From the NCBI GenBank assembly GCA_964565865.1, contig CAZMGM010000011.1, forward strand, positions 1 through 64,000: DNA of 64,000 nucleotides, given 5' to 3'. A program made the translations under genes and the position numbers. This document shows positions 10,108 through 19,096 of this stretch, piece after piece. The notes below the pieces were generated by a model. That model was not told where the DNA came from. It saw only the letters and a program-made list of their open reading frames with translations, and ran no database searches. The first letter of the stretch is position 1, and each line of letters starts with the position of its first letter. The DNA comes from CBDAPI01 sp964565865 (GTDB lineage Bacteria; Acidobacteriota; UBA6911; RPQK01; CBDAPI01).

Positions 10108-11564
10108 TGTCCATAGTTCGCTGGCCGAAACTGCTCGAAGTCCTTGGGTACGTCACCCTCGCGATCGCAGTTTCAATGATAGTGCCCCTGGTGGTAGCTC
10201 TTTTTTTCTGGGATGACGGCCTTCTGCCCCTGCTCAGCTCTGTGGTGCTCTCAGGGACTATCGGAGGCCTCCTGATCTTGTTCTTCCGAGGACCACCGAT
10301 TGAATTCAGGCAGCGAGAGGGTATCTTGCTGGTTGTTCTGACGTGGCTGACGGCCGTCACGCTCGGTGCCTTACCCTTTCACTTTTCACCTTTCTTCACC
10401 GGTTTCACAGACGCCTTTTTCGAAGCGGTGTCCGGCTTCACGACAACCGGGGCCACTATACTCGGAGAGATTGAAACCGTGGCCACCAGCCTGCTGCTCT
10501 GGCGGGCAATGACGCACTGGCTAGGAGGAATGGGAATCATCCTGCTGGGCATCGCGATTCTGCCCCTCATCGGAACCGGAGGGATGGAGCTTCATCGAGC
10601 AGAATTTTCCGGCTCCCTTTCCGAGAAGCTGAAGCCCAGAATCGCCGAAACAGCCTCGTCACTCTGGAGGATTTATTTCACTCTGACTCTAGCCTGCTTT
10701 CTTCTGCTCATGGCCGCCGGCATGGGCCCCTTCGACGCTATATGCCACGCCTTTTCGACCATGGCGACAGGTGGCTTTTCCACTCGAAACGCGAGCATTG
10801 AATCCTTCGGAAGTCCCTTTGTTGAATCGGTCATCATTCTCTTCATGTTCTTAGCGGGAATCAACTTTGCTCTACAGTACCGGCTCCTGGTGGAACGCCG
10901 GGTAAAGCGCTTCCTAGAGGATCGCGAACTGCGTTTTTATGCCTCGCTCATCGTCCTGGCAACCGCAGCGATTGTTGTTTCTCTCTCTCTCGTGCTCGCA
11001 ACCCCGCTGGCCACTGCCTTACGCGTTGCCCTGTTCCAGGTCGTGTCGATTCTCACGGGCACGGGCTTCTCGTCGACCGACTTTGCGCGGTGGACTCCTT
11101 TTGCACAACTCGTGCTGCTGACCCTCATGTTCTGCGGCGGGTGTACTGGATCCACGGCGGGAGGCCTAAAGATCGCCCGCATGGACATGCTCCTTCAGGT
11201 GATTCGGCGGGAGTTCCGCCGGATGGTTGAAAGACGAGGTGTTTTTTCCGTTTATGTGGGCCCGAAAGCGGTTGCGGAATCCTCTATTCAGAGCCTTCTG
11301 AACCTCGTCTATCTGGCCTTCTTGATCAACTTCGGGGCCTGCATTCTTCTTACCGCTTTGGGAGTCGATGTGTTTACCGCGATTTCGGCTGTAGCCTCTT
11401 GCATGTTCAACATCGGACCCGGGCTGGGGGCAGTGGGACCGACCCAGAATTACGCAGACTTTTCAACCCTCGTCAAGTGGACTCTGACGGCGTGCATGAT
11501 TTCTGGACGGCTGGAATTCTACGTATTTCTAGTCATCCTCTCCCCGTCTTTTTGGCGGAAATGA
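10104..11564 (+). CDS. trkH: Trk potassium uptake system, TrkH membrane subunit
   Basis: TrkH is the K+-conducting membrane component partnered with TrkA. The 486-residue length is typical. The four pore loops with selectivity glycines can be recognised: FFEAVSGFTTTGATIL, AICHAFSTMATGGFSTR, VVSILTGTGFSSTDF and, near the C-terminus, AVASCMFNIGPGLG. The region CTGSTAGGLKIARM is also conserved in TrkH/KtrB proteins. The start ATG overlaps the trkA stop by four bases. Some ten or more hydrophobic segments cover the length. The pair should form a TrkAH operon; no trkG or other K+ gene is nearby. Confidence 0.95.
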   Translation: MMSIVRWPKLLEVLGYVTLAIAVSMIVPLVVALFFWDDGLLPLLSSVVLSGTIGGLLILFFRGPPIEFRQREGILLVVLTWLTAVTLGALPFHFSPFFTGFTDAFFEAVSGFTTTGATILGEIETVATSLLLWRAMTHWLGGMGIILLGIAILPLIGTGGMELHRAEFSGSLSEKLKPRIAETASSLWRIYFTLTLACFLLLMAAGMGPFDAICHAFSTMATGGFSTRNASIESFGSPFVESVIILFMFLAGINFALQYRLLVERRVKRFLEDRELRFYASLIVLATAAIVVSLSLVLATPLATALRVALFQVVSILTGTGFSSTDFARWTPFAQLVLLTLMFCGGCTGSTAGGLKIARMDMLLQVIRREFRRMVERRGVFSVYVGPKAVAESSIQSLLNLVYLAFLINFGACILLTALGVDVFTAISAVASCMFNIGPGLGAVGPTQNYADFSTLVKWTLTACMISGRLEFYVFLVILSPSFWRK

Positions 11565-11568
11565 ACTC

Positions 11569-11803
11569 CGGATTCCGATTCCAGATTGACAAGGGCTCTG
11601 GCTGCCACTCGCGCTTTCCTGAGTCCGGGTGAGGGGACTGAACCGTCGGCATCAGCTCACCGTTGGGAAACGGCGGGTTCGCGCCGTTCTGTTTTGTACA
11701 GCCCGGTCGCTGCCCACTTTGCGGCCAAGCGTGCCAGCCTCTCCTTCTTTCAAACGACAAATCACCAGACATCGAGCCACGTTCCACGATCTGGAATCTG
11801 AAG
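11569..11803. repeat. Spacer flanked by inverted GGATTCC/GGAATC-type short repeats
   Basis: The gap between trkH and the trans-sulfuration gene begins with GGATTCCGATTCCAGATT (about 11579-11587 and just before) and ends near 11788-11800 with GATCTGGAATCTG, which is the same word in inverted orientation. Related GGAATC/GATTCC words occur at 26226-26236, 56235-56243 and inside the glycosylase gene at 57593-57617. No gene is apparent between them. The two outer copies could form the ends of a degenerate small element or act as a weak hairpin between convergent genes. Confidence 0.35.
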
Positions 11804-12949
11804 TCAGGCAAGTGCCTGCTCCAAATCCTCTATGAGGTCAGCTGTTGCCTCCAGCCCAACCGAAAGGCGGATCAGCCTGTCTGCAATGCCCAGGTCCTTC
11901 CTCTCCCGCGCAGATAGTCCCACATGAGTGCTTGTGGCCGGCCGAATGGCTAGGGTCTCGGCCCCTCCCAGACTAGGAGCCACGATCGGAATGCGCAGGC
12001 GTTCGAAAAAGCTATCAACTCCAGTAGAATCGCCGGTCATCTCGAAACTGAGCATGCCGCCGTACCCCGAGAACAGGGAATGGGCGGTGACGTGACCCTG
12101 GCTTTCTTCCAGGCCCGGGTAATTCACTCTTTCCACCGCCTCGTGCGCCGCCAGGAAGCGAGCGATGCGGTGAGCCGATTCATTCTGGAACCGAACCCTG
12201 AGAGGAAGGGTCTTGAGACCCCGGTCGAGGAGAAAACATGCATGGGGGTCCAGTGCAGCCCCAAAATGATTCAAGCGTGAGGTGATCTCTCCCACCAGCT
12301 GGCTGGTTCCTATCAGAACGCCCGCGACCACATCGCTGTGGCCGTTCAGGTATTTAGTAGCGCTGTGCAGCACCAGGTCGAAGCCAAGATCAATGGGCCG
12401 AAAATTGACGGGCGTGGCAAAGGTATTGTCGATTATGGAAGTGAGGTTGTTCTCCTGTGCGAAGGCTACCACCTCCTCCAGAAGAGGTACTTCCATCAGA
12501 GGGTTGGCGATCGACTCGACATAAATGGCCCGCGTATTTTCCTGGAGTTGTTTCTTCCAGCTGTCAGGATCATTTCCCCCGATCCAATCATGCTCCACCC
12601 CCAGCTGGTTGAGCTCGTCGCTGACAAACTCGTGCGTGCCTCCGTAGAGCCCCCCCTGTGCCAACAGATGAGTTCCCGGCTGCAGGATTGTCAGGAGGGA
12701 CGTTGTGATGGCTGCCATTCCGCTGGCAGTCACCATAGCTGCCTCCCCTCCCTCCAGAACCGCCAGCTTCGCATTTAGCGCCACATGGTTGGGAGTATTG
12801 CTCAGGCGGGCATAGAGAAGGTCTTCGTAGCGAGTCTCACCTGCGTATTCGAACGTAGAGGACTGAAACACAGGCAGGCTAACTGCCCGGCAAATTCCCG
12901 GTTTAGGCTTCCCCGCATGCACGGCCTGGGTTTCAATTCGGAGCGGCAT
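11804..12949 (-). CDS. Cys/Met-metabolism PLP-dependent trans-sulfuration enzyme
   Basis: This belongs to the cystathionine gamma-synthase / O-acylhomoserine sulfhydrylase / gamma-lyase family. The PLP-binding lysine lies in LVLHSATKYLNGHSDVVAG. YARLSNTPN near the N-terminus and the AALDPHACFLLDRGLKTLPLR block are also characteristic. The C-terminal SLGGAETLAIRPATSTH is typical of the family. I place the start at 12949 because the translation from there (MPLRIETQAVHAGKP) matches family N-termini and AAGGAAAGGA lies just upstream; the longer frame to 12997 would add 16 residues. The exact reaction cannot be told from motifs alone. No other methionine or cysteine biosynthesis gene is adjacent. 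Confidence 0.87.
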   Translation of the reverse strand: MPLRIETQAVHAGKPKPGICRAVSLPVFQSSTFEYAGETRYEDLLYARLSNTPNHVALNAKLAVLEGGEAAMVTASGMAAITTSLLTILQPGTHLLAQGGLYGGTHEFVSDELNQLGVEHDWIGGNDPDSWKKQLQENTRAIYVESIANPLMEVPLLEEVVAFAQENNLTSIIDNTFATPVNFRPIDLGFDLVLHSATKYLNGHSDVVAGVLIGTSQLVGEITSRLNHFGAALDPHACFLLDRGLKTLPLRVRFQNESAHRIARFLAAHEAVERVNYPGLEESQGHVTAHSLFSGYGGMLSFEMTGDSTGVDSFFERLRIPIVAPSLGGAETLAIRPATSTHVGLSARERKDLGIADRLIRLSVGLEATADLIEDLEQALA

Positions 12950-13002
12950 TTCTGGGTCCTTTCCTTCTTTCTTGCATTTGTGCGAGAAAGCATACACGGT
13001 TC

Positions 13003-13023
13003 ACTAGCGGTCCGTGGTAAAAA
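13003..13023. repeat. Single end of the TARCRRYCCRTGG repeat family
   Basis: The sequence ACTAGCGGTCCGTGGTAAAA matches the inward-reading end of the elements at 42468-42530 and 49922-50187. It lies just upstream of the trans-sulfuration gene. I do not see a matching inverted copy within the next 500 bases, so this may be a solo or eroded end. The remaining gap to ispD (about 13030-13523) contains only short ORFs on both strands that I do not recognise. Confidence 0.45.
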
Positions 13024-13523
13024 TCGAGCGCGTAGGAAACTGGGTTCTCTGGCATGGCAGGAGGCGCAACCCCCTGGAGCCCTTCGGGTTACGGTGAGCG
13101 AGGCCACCCCTATGGTCTAGACTTGCACCCATGCTAAAACTTGCTTTATGGAGGCTTTCGTGTCTGTCTCCTGCGGGTCTTAAAACGCCAAATGACGGAG
13201 GAGATCCAGCCCGTAGGTTTTGTCAGTATCTCCTCAAAGAGGCAGTTTGAATGGGGTTCTTCCCAGATGATCCTTCCCAGGACCAACCTGGCCGGCAACA
13301 AGGGCTCGGAGGACATAGCAGTCGTACCGGCTTCCGGTGTAAGTGAGTTGCTCTACGTGGTCTGGCCAGGGTGTGACAAGCAGCCGGTGGTGCAAGCGGG
13401 AGGTGTCATTCCATTGCACGAAACGTTCAAAACGAACTAAACTACTCTTACTCTATCACTTGCCAGTCTTTGGAATGACTGCGTGAGAACCGGAAGGAGG
13501 GCAAACTTGAAGGTCTCCAGACT

Positions 13524-14183
13524 TTGACAGGTCTCGTGCTTGTAGCGGCCGGCTCGGGCTCTCGATTCGGATCTTTGGTTCCCAAACAGTTCCTGCGTCT
13601 GAGTGGCAAACGAATTTTTCTGTACTCGCTTGAGAATCTGTCCGGCCTGTGCGATGAGATCGTCATACCGGTGCCCGGAGAATGGGTAGACCGGGTAAAG
13701 GACGACGTCTCCCAACTCAAATGCTCCGACCGAACCCGGATCGTCAAGGGAGGCTCCAACCGCCAGGATTCAGTGCTCAGAGGGCTGGAGGCTCTTTCCC
13801 CCGAGATCACAAGGGTGCTCATACACGACTCGGCTCGACCGTGGGCGACGCGTGCTCTGGCGCGCAGGGCCCTGGCGGGCCTAGGACAGCGCCCCGCCTG
13901 CATCCCAGTCCTTCCCATTGCCGAAACCGTTAAGGAAGTCAGAGGCCATCTGGTTGTGCGTACTCTCGACCGCAGCCGGCTCCGACTTACCCAGACTCCT
14001 CAAGCTTTCCTGCGCAGCGTGCTGGAGCGGGCCCTGGCACAGGCATCCCGGGAGGGGATCGTGGGTACCGACGAGGCGGAGCTGGTGGAACGTACGGGAG
14101 AGAAGGTTGCGATCATGAAGGGGGAGCGCCAGAACATCAAGATCACCTGGAAAGAAGACCTGCAAGGTCCCGGCACAGAATAA
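13524..14183 (+). CDS. ispD: 2-C-methyl-D-erythritol 4-phosphate cytidylyltransferase
   Basis: IspD catalyses the third step of the MEP isoprenoid pathway, transferring CMP from CTP to methylerythritol phosphate. The 219-residue protein carries LVAAGSGSRFG followed by PKQFL (nucleotide-binding loop), VLIHDSARPW (metal and substrate site) and TQTPQAF. GTDEAELVERTGEKV sits near the C-terminus. The start is a TTG at 13524. The AAGG at 13510 is a plausible ribosome-binding site, while a stronger GGAAGGAGGG lies about 21 bases upstream. The stop codon is immediately followed by the ispF ATG with no gap, so the pair is co-translated. In many bacteria these two enzymes are fused or adjacent, which supports the call. 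Confidence 0.93.
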   Translation: MTGLVLVAAGSGSRFGSLVPKQFLRLSGKRIFLYSLENLSGLCDEIVIPVPGEWVDRVKDDVSQLKCSDRTRIVKGGSNRQDSVLRGLEALSPEITRVLIHDSARPWATRALARRALAGLGQRPACIPVLPIAETVKEVRGHLVVRTLDRSRLRLTQTPQAFLRSVLERALAQASREGIVGTDEAELVERTGEKVAIMKGERQNIKITWKEDLQGPGTE

Positions 14184-14675
14184 ATGGATTTTCGAGTTGG
14201 CAGCGGTTTTGATTTTCATCGTTTCTGCACAGACCGACCTCTGATACTAGGCGGAGTCGCGATTCCGTACGAGAGAGGTCTGGAGGGACACTCAGATGCC
14301 GATGTGATCCTGCACGCTCTTAGCGACGCGCTCCTCGGCGCTGCGGGACTCCCGGACATTGGATCTCATTTTCCCGACACGGATCCGGCTTACAAGGACC
14401 TCTCCAGTCTGGTTCTTCTGGAGAGGGTTTACCGGTTGGTTCAGATCAGGGGACTGCGTCTGAGCAACCTTGACGTAACGGTCATTGCAGAACAGCCAAG
14501 ACTCAACCCGCACATCGACATCATCAAGGCGAACCTGGCACGAGTTCTGCACATTGACCGGGTGCGAATTGGGTTGAAGGCAACCACCATGGAACGGGCG
14601 GGACCCATAGGACGGGGGGAAGGGATCGCGGCACAGGCAGTTGTCCTTCTGGTGGAGGATAATCAGACAACATGA
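14184..14675 (+). CDS. ispF: 2-C-methyl-D-erythritol 2,4-cyclodiphosphate synthase
   Basis: IspF forms MEcPP with release of CMP and follows IspD after one intermediate kinase step (IspE). The 163-residue length matches the trimeric enzyme. The zinc and substrate motif is GSGFDFHRF, with conserved Asp and His. The conserved block LEGHSDADVILHALSDALLGAAGLPDIG is split over residues 32-60. The C-terminus has KATTMERAGPIGRGEGIAAQAVVLL, typical of the CDP-binding loop. It starts directly after the ispD stop and overlaps the next gene by four bases, giving a three-gene operon. IspE is not in the window. Confidence 0.95.
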   Translation: MDFRVGSGFDFHRFCTDRPLILGGVAIPYERGLEGHSDADVILHALSDALLGAAGLPDIGSHFPDTDPAYKDLSSLVLLERVYRLVQIRGLRLSNLDVTVIAEQPRLNPHIDIIKANLARVLHIDRVRIGLKATTMERAGPIGRGEGIAAQAVVLLVEDNQTT

Positions 14676-15487
14676 CCGAAGATCTGCTGCCCTTTACTTC
14701 CGAGTTGGCACTGGAGGCTGGAGCCATACTCCGAGACTACCAGAGCCGGGAATTCAGCGTCTCCAAAAAGGGCCGTTTCGATCTAGTTACCGAAGCAGAT
14801 TTGGCAATCGAGGAACTGGTCATTTCGCGAATACTGGAGAGGTTTCCTGGCCACTCAATCCTGGCAGAGGAGACAGGGCTGCGGCAGATTCAAGCGGGGA
14901 CACCAAGGTTTCGCTGGATCGTTGATCCCCTCGACGGGACCACCAACTTCGCTCACCGGTACCCATTTTTCTGTGTCTCGATAGCTCTGGAGGTCGATGG
15001 AAGACTTGTTTTGGGAGTTGTGTACGACCCTATGGCTGAGGACCTTTTCAGCGCCCTGAAAGGTGATGGAGCTCAGCTCAACGGCGAGCCGATTCGCGTC
15101 ACTTCTGAAGCAGCCCTGAGCGAAAGTCTTCTGTGCACTGGATTCGCCAGCCATCGCCAGCAAGTTCTGCACAATCTTCAACTTTTCCAGGATTTCATTC
15201 TGAGTTCCCAGGCCGTCAGGAGAACCGGATCCGCCGCCCTGGATCTCTGCTACGTGGCGGCCGGCCGCCTTGAGGGGTTCTGGGAACTCAGCCTCCACCC
15301 CTGGGATGTGGCTGCCGGCGCCTTGATCGTTGAAGAGGCGGGCGGTAGAGTCAGCCGCCTCGACGGCTCCCTCCTTCAACTGGAGCGTCCCGACATCGTC
15401 GCCTCCAACGGAGGAATCCACGACCAGATGCTGCAGACAATCGAGAACCGGCTCGCTGGCTCCGCTATCGCTGAAGCCGAGCTGTGA
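14672..15487 (+). CDS. Inositol monophosphatase family protein (SuhB-like)
   Basis: This 271-residue phosphatase belongs to the magnesium-dependent, lithium-sensitive family that includes SuhB and CysQ. The metal ligands are visible as SILAEETG, WIVDPLDGTTNFAHRYPFF and, C-terminally, HPWDVAAGALIVEEAGG. FDLVTEADLAIEELV near the N-terminus is also typical. It dephosphorylates myo-inositol-1-phosphate or related sugar and nucleotide phosphates; the substrate here is not evident. The ATG overlaps ispF by four bases, so it is translated with the MEP genes, although no metabolic link is established. The following 180 bases on this strand carry no recognisable gene. Confidence 0.9.
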   Translation: MTEDLLPFTSELALEAGAILRDYQSREFSVSKKGRFDLVTEADLAIEELVISRILERFPGHSILAEETGLRQIQAGTPRFRWIVDPLDGTTNFAHRYPFFCVSIALEVDGRLVLGVVYDPMAEDLFSALKGDGAQLNGEPIRVTSEAALSESLLCTGFASHRQQVLHNLQLFQDFILSSQAVRRTGSAALDLCYVAAGRLEGFWELSLHPWDVAAGALIVEEAGGRVSRLDGSLLQLERPDIVASNGGIHDQMLQTIENRLAGSAIAEAEL

Positions 15488-15669
15488 TGGTGTTCGGAAT
15501 ATGCAAAGGAGGACTACCATCCTGGTAGTCGGACAGCAGGATGTTCGGAAGCTGCAGGCTTTGAAAAACACTCGAAACATAGGAAAGCTTTGAAGCTCGT
15601 GACGGAAGGCTTTCCCGTCCGAGTCCTCAGCGAGAGCGACTTCTTCAGATGGGTCGCCGACGACTACGC

Positions 15670-15813
15670 TTAGGTAGCGGTTCCGGTGCCGCTGATCTCC
15701 ACGGAGACCACACGACCCAGGATGGTCTGGATGGGGGTGCAAAACAGACGCATACCCAGGTGGCTAGCGGCCAGCGCGATTAGGAACGGGGCGGCAAGTA
15801 GCGTGATGAACAT
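15670..15813 (-). CDS. Small membrane protein ORF, 47 residues
   Basis: A short minus-strand ORF begins with ATG at 15813, preceded at good distance by AGGGGAGGGAG, one of the stronger ribosome-binding sites in the window. The product starts MFITLLAAPFLIALAA, a hydrophobic helix, then continues RLFCTPIQTILGRVVSVEIS before stopping. The layout of one transmembrane helix followed by a PIxxIL amphipathic segment resembles the N-terminal part of a common small membrane protein family that is normally longer. It may therefore be truncated. It lies 89 bases downstream of the sodium:solute symporter on the same strand and could be in its transcript. Function is unknown. Confidence 0.5.
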   Translation of the reverse strand: MFITLLAAPFLIALAASHLGMRLFCTPIQTILGRVVSVEISGTGTAT

Positions 15814-15902
15814 CCGGGCTCCCTCCCCTTAACAATGGATCTTACTAGGTCAGTGTAGTATCTCGGTTTTCCACATAAGAACGCTTTGTCGATCAGGGAA
15901 TA

Positions 15903-17483
15903 CTAGAGCGCACCAGAAACAGTCCCGCCGCCTGGTTCATCGGGCTGTTTTGTCCAAATGGTCAGGTTTTCGAGTCCTTTTCCCGAGCGGCGGGGGAGCA
16001 GGAGGGTCAAAAGGCAACCCGTCACCAGCTGAAAGAGGGGTGGGACAACTCCAATCCAGAACGTATTCGGTAGACTCTCCGCCAGGTCGGGCAAGCAGGC
16101 CTTACCCATGTCGGTGGTAAGTAACATCCAGACAGCGACTACGAGAACCGTTGCGAAAGTGGCGATTCCAGCAGCTCGTGAGCCAACACGGACAGTGAAG
16201 AAACCCAAGAGGAACAGGCTCAGCAGTCCCGCGCTTACAACCGAGTAGAAAACGAGCGCGATGTCCATCAATGTCTCGGTCCTGGTGAAATGGATGACCA
16301 GAGCCACCCCGATCATGACCAGCGAGAAAAGCAGGGAGAACCAGCGCCCCACTTTGAGGTAATGTCTTTCCCCTCCTGCCTTGGGACCAAAGCGGCGGTA
16401 GAAATCAGTCGTCACCGTCGCTGCGGATGCATTAATGCTCGAGTCGAGCGTCGACATGGCAGCGGCCAACAGACCAGCGATTATAAATCCTGCGACACCG
16501 GCAGGAACTTCCGTCAGGATAAAGTAGGGTAAGACTCCCTCTGGTTCGGCACCGTTCAGCACCGGAGCGGGGTAATGCTTGTAAAAGACGTATAGTGCGG
16601 TGCCAACAAAAGCCATATACAGCCACACCAGAGGTATCAGGACCGTACTCAACACGAATCCTCGCCGCGCTTGCCTGTCCGTGCGCATGGCCAGGTAGCG
16701 CTGCACCATAGTCTGGTCCGTACACACGACTTGTAGGAACTGAAACTGGAACACCAGGACAATGACCCACACCGTCTTCTGATCGAAAACGAGTGCAGTA
16801 CTGCCGACGGAAAACTTTCCATCCGCATAGGCTTCGCTGAAAACCTGGCCAAGGCCTCCGGGGAGCAGGCTCGCAATAATGGGCAAGCAGAGCAATCCGC
16901 CTGTCACCAGGGCCAGGCCCTGCAGGAAATCAGTGTAGATCACCGCTTCCAGTCCGCCCGCGATCGTGTAAGCAGCGACCAGAATCCCAAGGATGCAGAC
17001 GACATATACCAGCTCGACACCGCTCATTCTTTGAAACGGTAAGCTGACCGCGTACAAAATAATGCCGATCCGAAACATGTGATGAAGGAGAAACGCAACA
17101 GCACCGTACAGTCGCGCCCAGGTGCCGAATCGACGTTCCAGATACTCGTAGGCTGAGCGTACATGGCCACCGCGAAAAAAGGGCATGAAGACTGCGTAGC
17201 CGACAATCGCGGGAATGAAGTAGAGGGCGTGGCCGGGCATGAAACGCCAGTCGTCCTGGAATGTCGACCCAGGGATAGCCAGAAAAGACACCGAACTGAT
17301 GACCGTTGCCATCATGGAGACGCCGACAACCCACCCCGGCATGTTCCGGTTGGCCAGAAAGTAGGCGTCGGCCGAACGGGTCTTGCGAGAGCAATACACC
17401 CCGATTGCGACCATGAGACCCAGATTGATAGCAATGACCAGGACGTCCTGCCAACGGGCTAAACTGGCCTCTGGCATACTCAT
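15903..17483 (-). CDS. Sodium:solute symporter family protein
   Basis: The 526-residue protein has about 13 hydrophobic segments and the SSS-family signatures. The N-terminus carries SADAYFLANRNMPGWVVGVSMMATVISSVSFLAIPG. The middle carries YTIAGGLEAVIYTDFLQGLALVTGG. The C-terminal half has FIIAGLLAAAMSTLDSSINASAATVTTDFYRR, the most diagnostic block (AAxMSTxDSxxNS). It should take up an organic solute with sodium across the inner membrane; candidates in this family range from sialic acid to sugars and amino acids. Nothing in its surroundings fixes the substrate. The next upstream gene, a radical SAM protein, ends 48 bases away on the same strand. Confidence 0.9.
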   Translation of the reverse strand: MSMPEASLARWQDVLVIAINLGLMVAIGVYCSRKTRSADAYFLANRNMPGWVVGVSMMATVISSVSFLAIPGSTFQDDWRFMPGHALYFIPAIVGYAVFMPFFRGGHVRSAYEYLERRFGTWARLYGAVAFLLHHMFRIGIILYAVSLPFQRMSGVELVYVVCILGILVAAYTIAGGLEAVIYTDFLQGLALVTGGLLCLPIIASLLPGGLGQVFSEAYADGKFSVGSTALVFDQKTVWVIVLVFQFQFLQVVCTDQTMVQRYLAMRTDRQARRGFVLSTVLIPLVWLYMAFVGTALYVFYKHYPAPVLNGAEPEGVLPYFILTEVPAGVAGFIIAGLLAAAMSTLDSSINASAATVTTDFYRRFGPKAGGERHYLKVGRWFSLLFSLVMIGVALVIHFTRTETLMDIALVFYSVVSAGLLSLFLLGFFTVRVGSRAAGIATFATVLVVAVWMLLTTDMGKACLPDLAESLPNTFWIGVVPPLFQLVTGCLLTLLLPRRSGKGLENLTIWTKQPDEPGGGTVSGAL

Positions 17484-17531
17484 CCCACCCGGGAGGAAAG
17501 CTTGTGAGATAGGGGGTGAACCATGACGCCC

Positions 17532-18995
17532 TCAGCTTGCCGGTGCTCTCTCCCGCTGGTACATCGGAGTAAAAGTGTAAGTCTGGCCGCGCCACGAAAG
17601 CATCTTGAGCTTGTTGAAGGAGGCCCGGATGACTTCTTTGTTGTCCAAGGCCTCTTTGAGCAGATCCCAGAGAATGTGGGGTCGTCCGTAAAAGCGAAGG
17701 TATGCCTTGCGCTGCAGTTGCATGAGCTTCTCTCCGCTAAGGTGGCGACGCTTGAAGGAGACTTGATCACTTGTCAAGGTGTCCCAGCTGATCTCGTCCA
17801 GTTTCAGAAGTCCTGCCGCTACCAGTTCATCAAAGATCGCTGTCCCTGGAATTGGGATGACCACATTGAAATTAGCACGTACGAGAGGCAGTTCACAGGC
17901 CAGCCGGATGGTCTCTTTGATCTCCTCCGCCGTCTCATCCAGAAGACCGATCATGAAGTACCCAGTAATTCGGATACTGCTAGTATCGGAAATCATATGA
18001 GCCCGCTCGCGAATGGTTTCAACCGTAACCCTCTTCTTGATCAGGGTTTGAATCCGTTCACTCCCCGACTCAATACCAACTGCCATGGCTTCACAGCCGG
18101 CTGCCTCCATGATTCGCAACAGTTCCGGATTCAGAGAATCCAGGCGCACCCCCACTGGGCAATCCCACTTCAGGTTCAGCCCTGAATCAATCAAGGCCTG
18201 GCTGAAGGCGATGGCGTACTTATTGGCCAGCGTGAATTCATCGTCGATGATGCTGAAACGATGGATCCCATAGCGTTGCTTCAGGAACTCCAACTCCTCG
18301 ACAACGTGTTCTACGCTTCGATGGCGCAGCTTTCTTCCCGAGAGCCCGGGGGTGTTGCAGTAGGTACAGGGGTAGGGGCAGCCGCGAGTAGTCAATACCG
18401 GGTAATACTGCTCCCAGATAAATCCCGGATAGGTATCCGGCTCGAGAAGATCCCAGGCCGGAATACCGTATGCGTCCAAATCGATTCCAAAACTGGGTGA
18501 GTTGGTCACGATCCGCTCCTCGGAGAGGCTGCGCCAGACCAGACCGGGGATCTTCTCGAGCTCCGGTTCCGGAATGCCTGAGCCATATTCCTCAAACAGA
18601 TGCAGCAACTGTCCCAGCCCCTCCTCTGCCTCCGCCTTCCAGGCAAAATCCAGGTCAGGCATGACGGAGAGGACAAAGTCGGGCAGAGAGGAAGTATGAG
18701 GACCACCGACCAGTGTCAGAATGCAAGGGTCAACTGCTTTGACCATTTCCAGATGATGTCTGACATAGTTGTGGTCTCGGCTATAACAGCGGAATCCGAC
18801 CACGTCGAAATCACCTTCGAGGACGAACCTCCCAAAAGTCCCGAATGTCATCTTTTCCTTGGGGCAATCCAGCAGCGTCACCTCGAATCCCTGGTTGCGC
18901 AAGACGGTCCCCAGGTAGAGGATTCCGCAGTCGGGGGTGACCTGAAAGTTCTTCCCCTCTCGAATAGGAAGAACGAGGAGCACTTTGAGGGACAT
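17532..18995 (-). CDS. B12-binding-domain radical SAM protein
   Basis: The 487-residue protein begins with a cobalamin-binding-like Rossmann domain (about residues 1-140; LLVLPIREGK, FDVVGFRCYSRD, LVGGPHTS). A radical SAM core follows, with the cluster motif TTRGCPYPCTYCNTP, in which the three cysteines have CxxxCxxC spacing. Downstream parts FSIIDDEFTL, AVGIESGSERIQ and GYFMIGLLDETAEEI are typical of the BchE/Elp3-type branch. The canonical DxHxxG of cobalamin-binding domains is not visible, so B12 may not be bound base-off. Members act on lipids, hopanoids, antibiotics or tetrapyrroles; the substrate is unknown. It is divergent from a membrane glycosyltransferase across about 100 bases that must hold both promoters. 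Confidence 0.86.
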   Translation of the reverse strand: MSLKVLLVLPIREGKNFQVTPDCGILYLGTVLRNQGFEVTLLDCPKEKMTFGTFGRFVLEGDFDVVGFRCYSRDHNYVRHHLEMVKAVDPCILTLVGGPHTSSLPDFVLSVMPDLDFAWKAEAEEGLGQLLHLFEEYGSGIPEPELEKIPGLVWRSLSEERIVTNSPSFGIDLDAYGIPAWDLLEPDTYPGFIWEQYYPVLTTRGCPYPCTYCNTPGLSGRKLRHRSVEHVVEELEFLKQRYGIHRFSIIDDEFTLANKYAIAFSQALIDSGLNLKWDCPVGVRLDSLNPELLRIMEAAGCEAMAVGIESGSERIQTLIKKRVTVETIRERAHMISDTSSIRITGYFMIGLLDETAEEIKETIRLACELPLVRANFNVVIPIPGTAIFDELVAAGLLKLDEISWDTLTSDQVSFKRRHLSGEKLMQLQRKAYLRFYGRPHILWDLLKEALDNKEVIRASFNKLKMLSWRGQTYTFTPMYQRERAPAS

Positions 18996-19096
18996 AGAGT
19001 AGAAACTTACTGGAAAAGCCTGTCTGAAGTCTATAAAGTAGTTCGTCCTACGCGCCTCTCCAATCCATGTTAGATCCGAGGTGAGTATTCCCTTTC

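Noticed and set aside
13141..13440. Plus-strand ORF upstream of ispD and an overlapping minus-strand ORF (13234-13419)
   Set aside because: Neither has a ribosome-binding site or recognisable family; they overlap each other and I could not support a gene.
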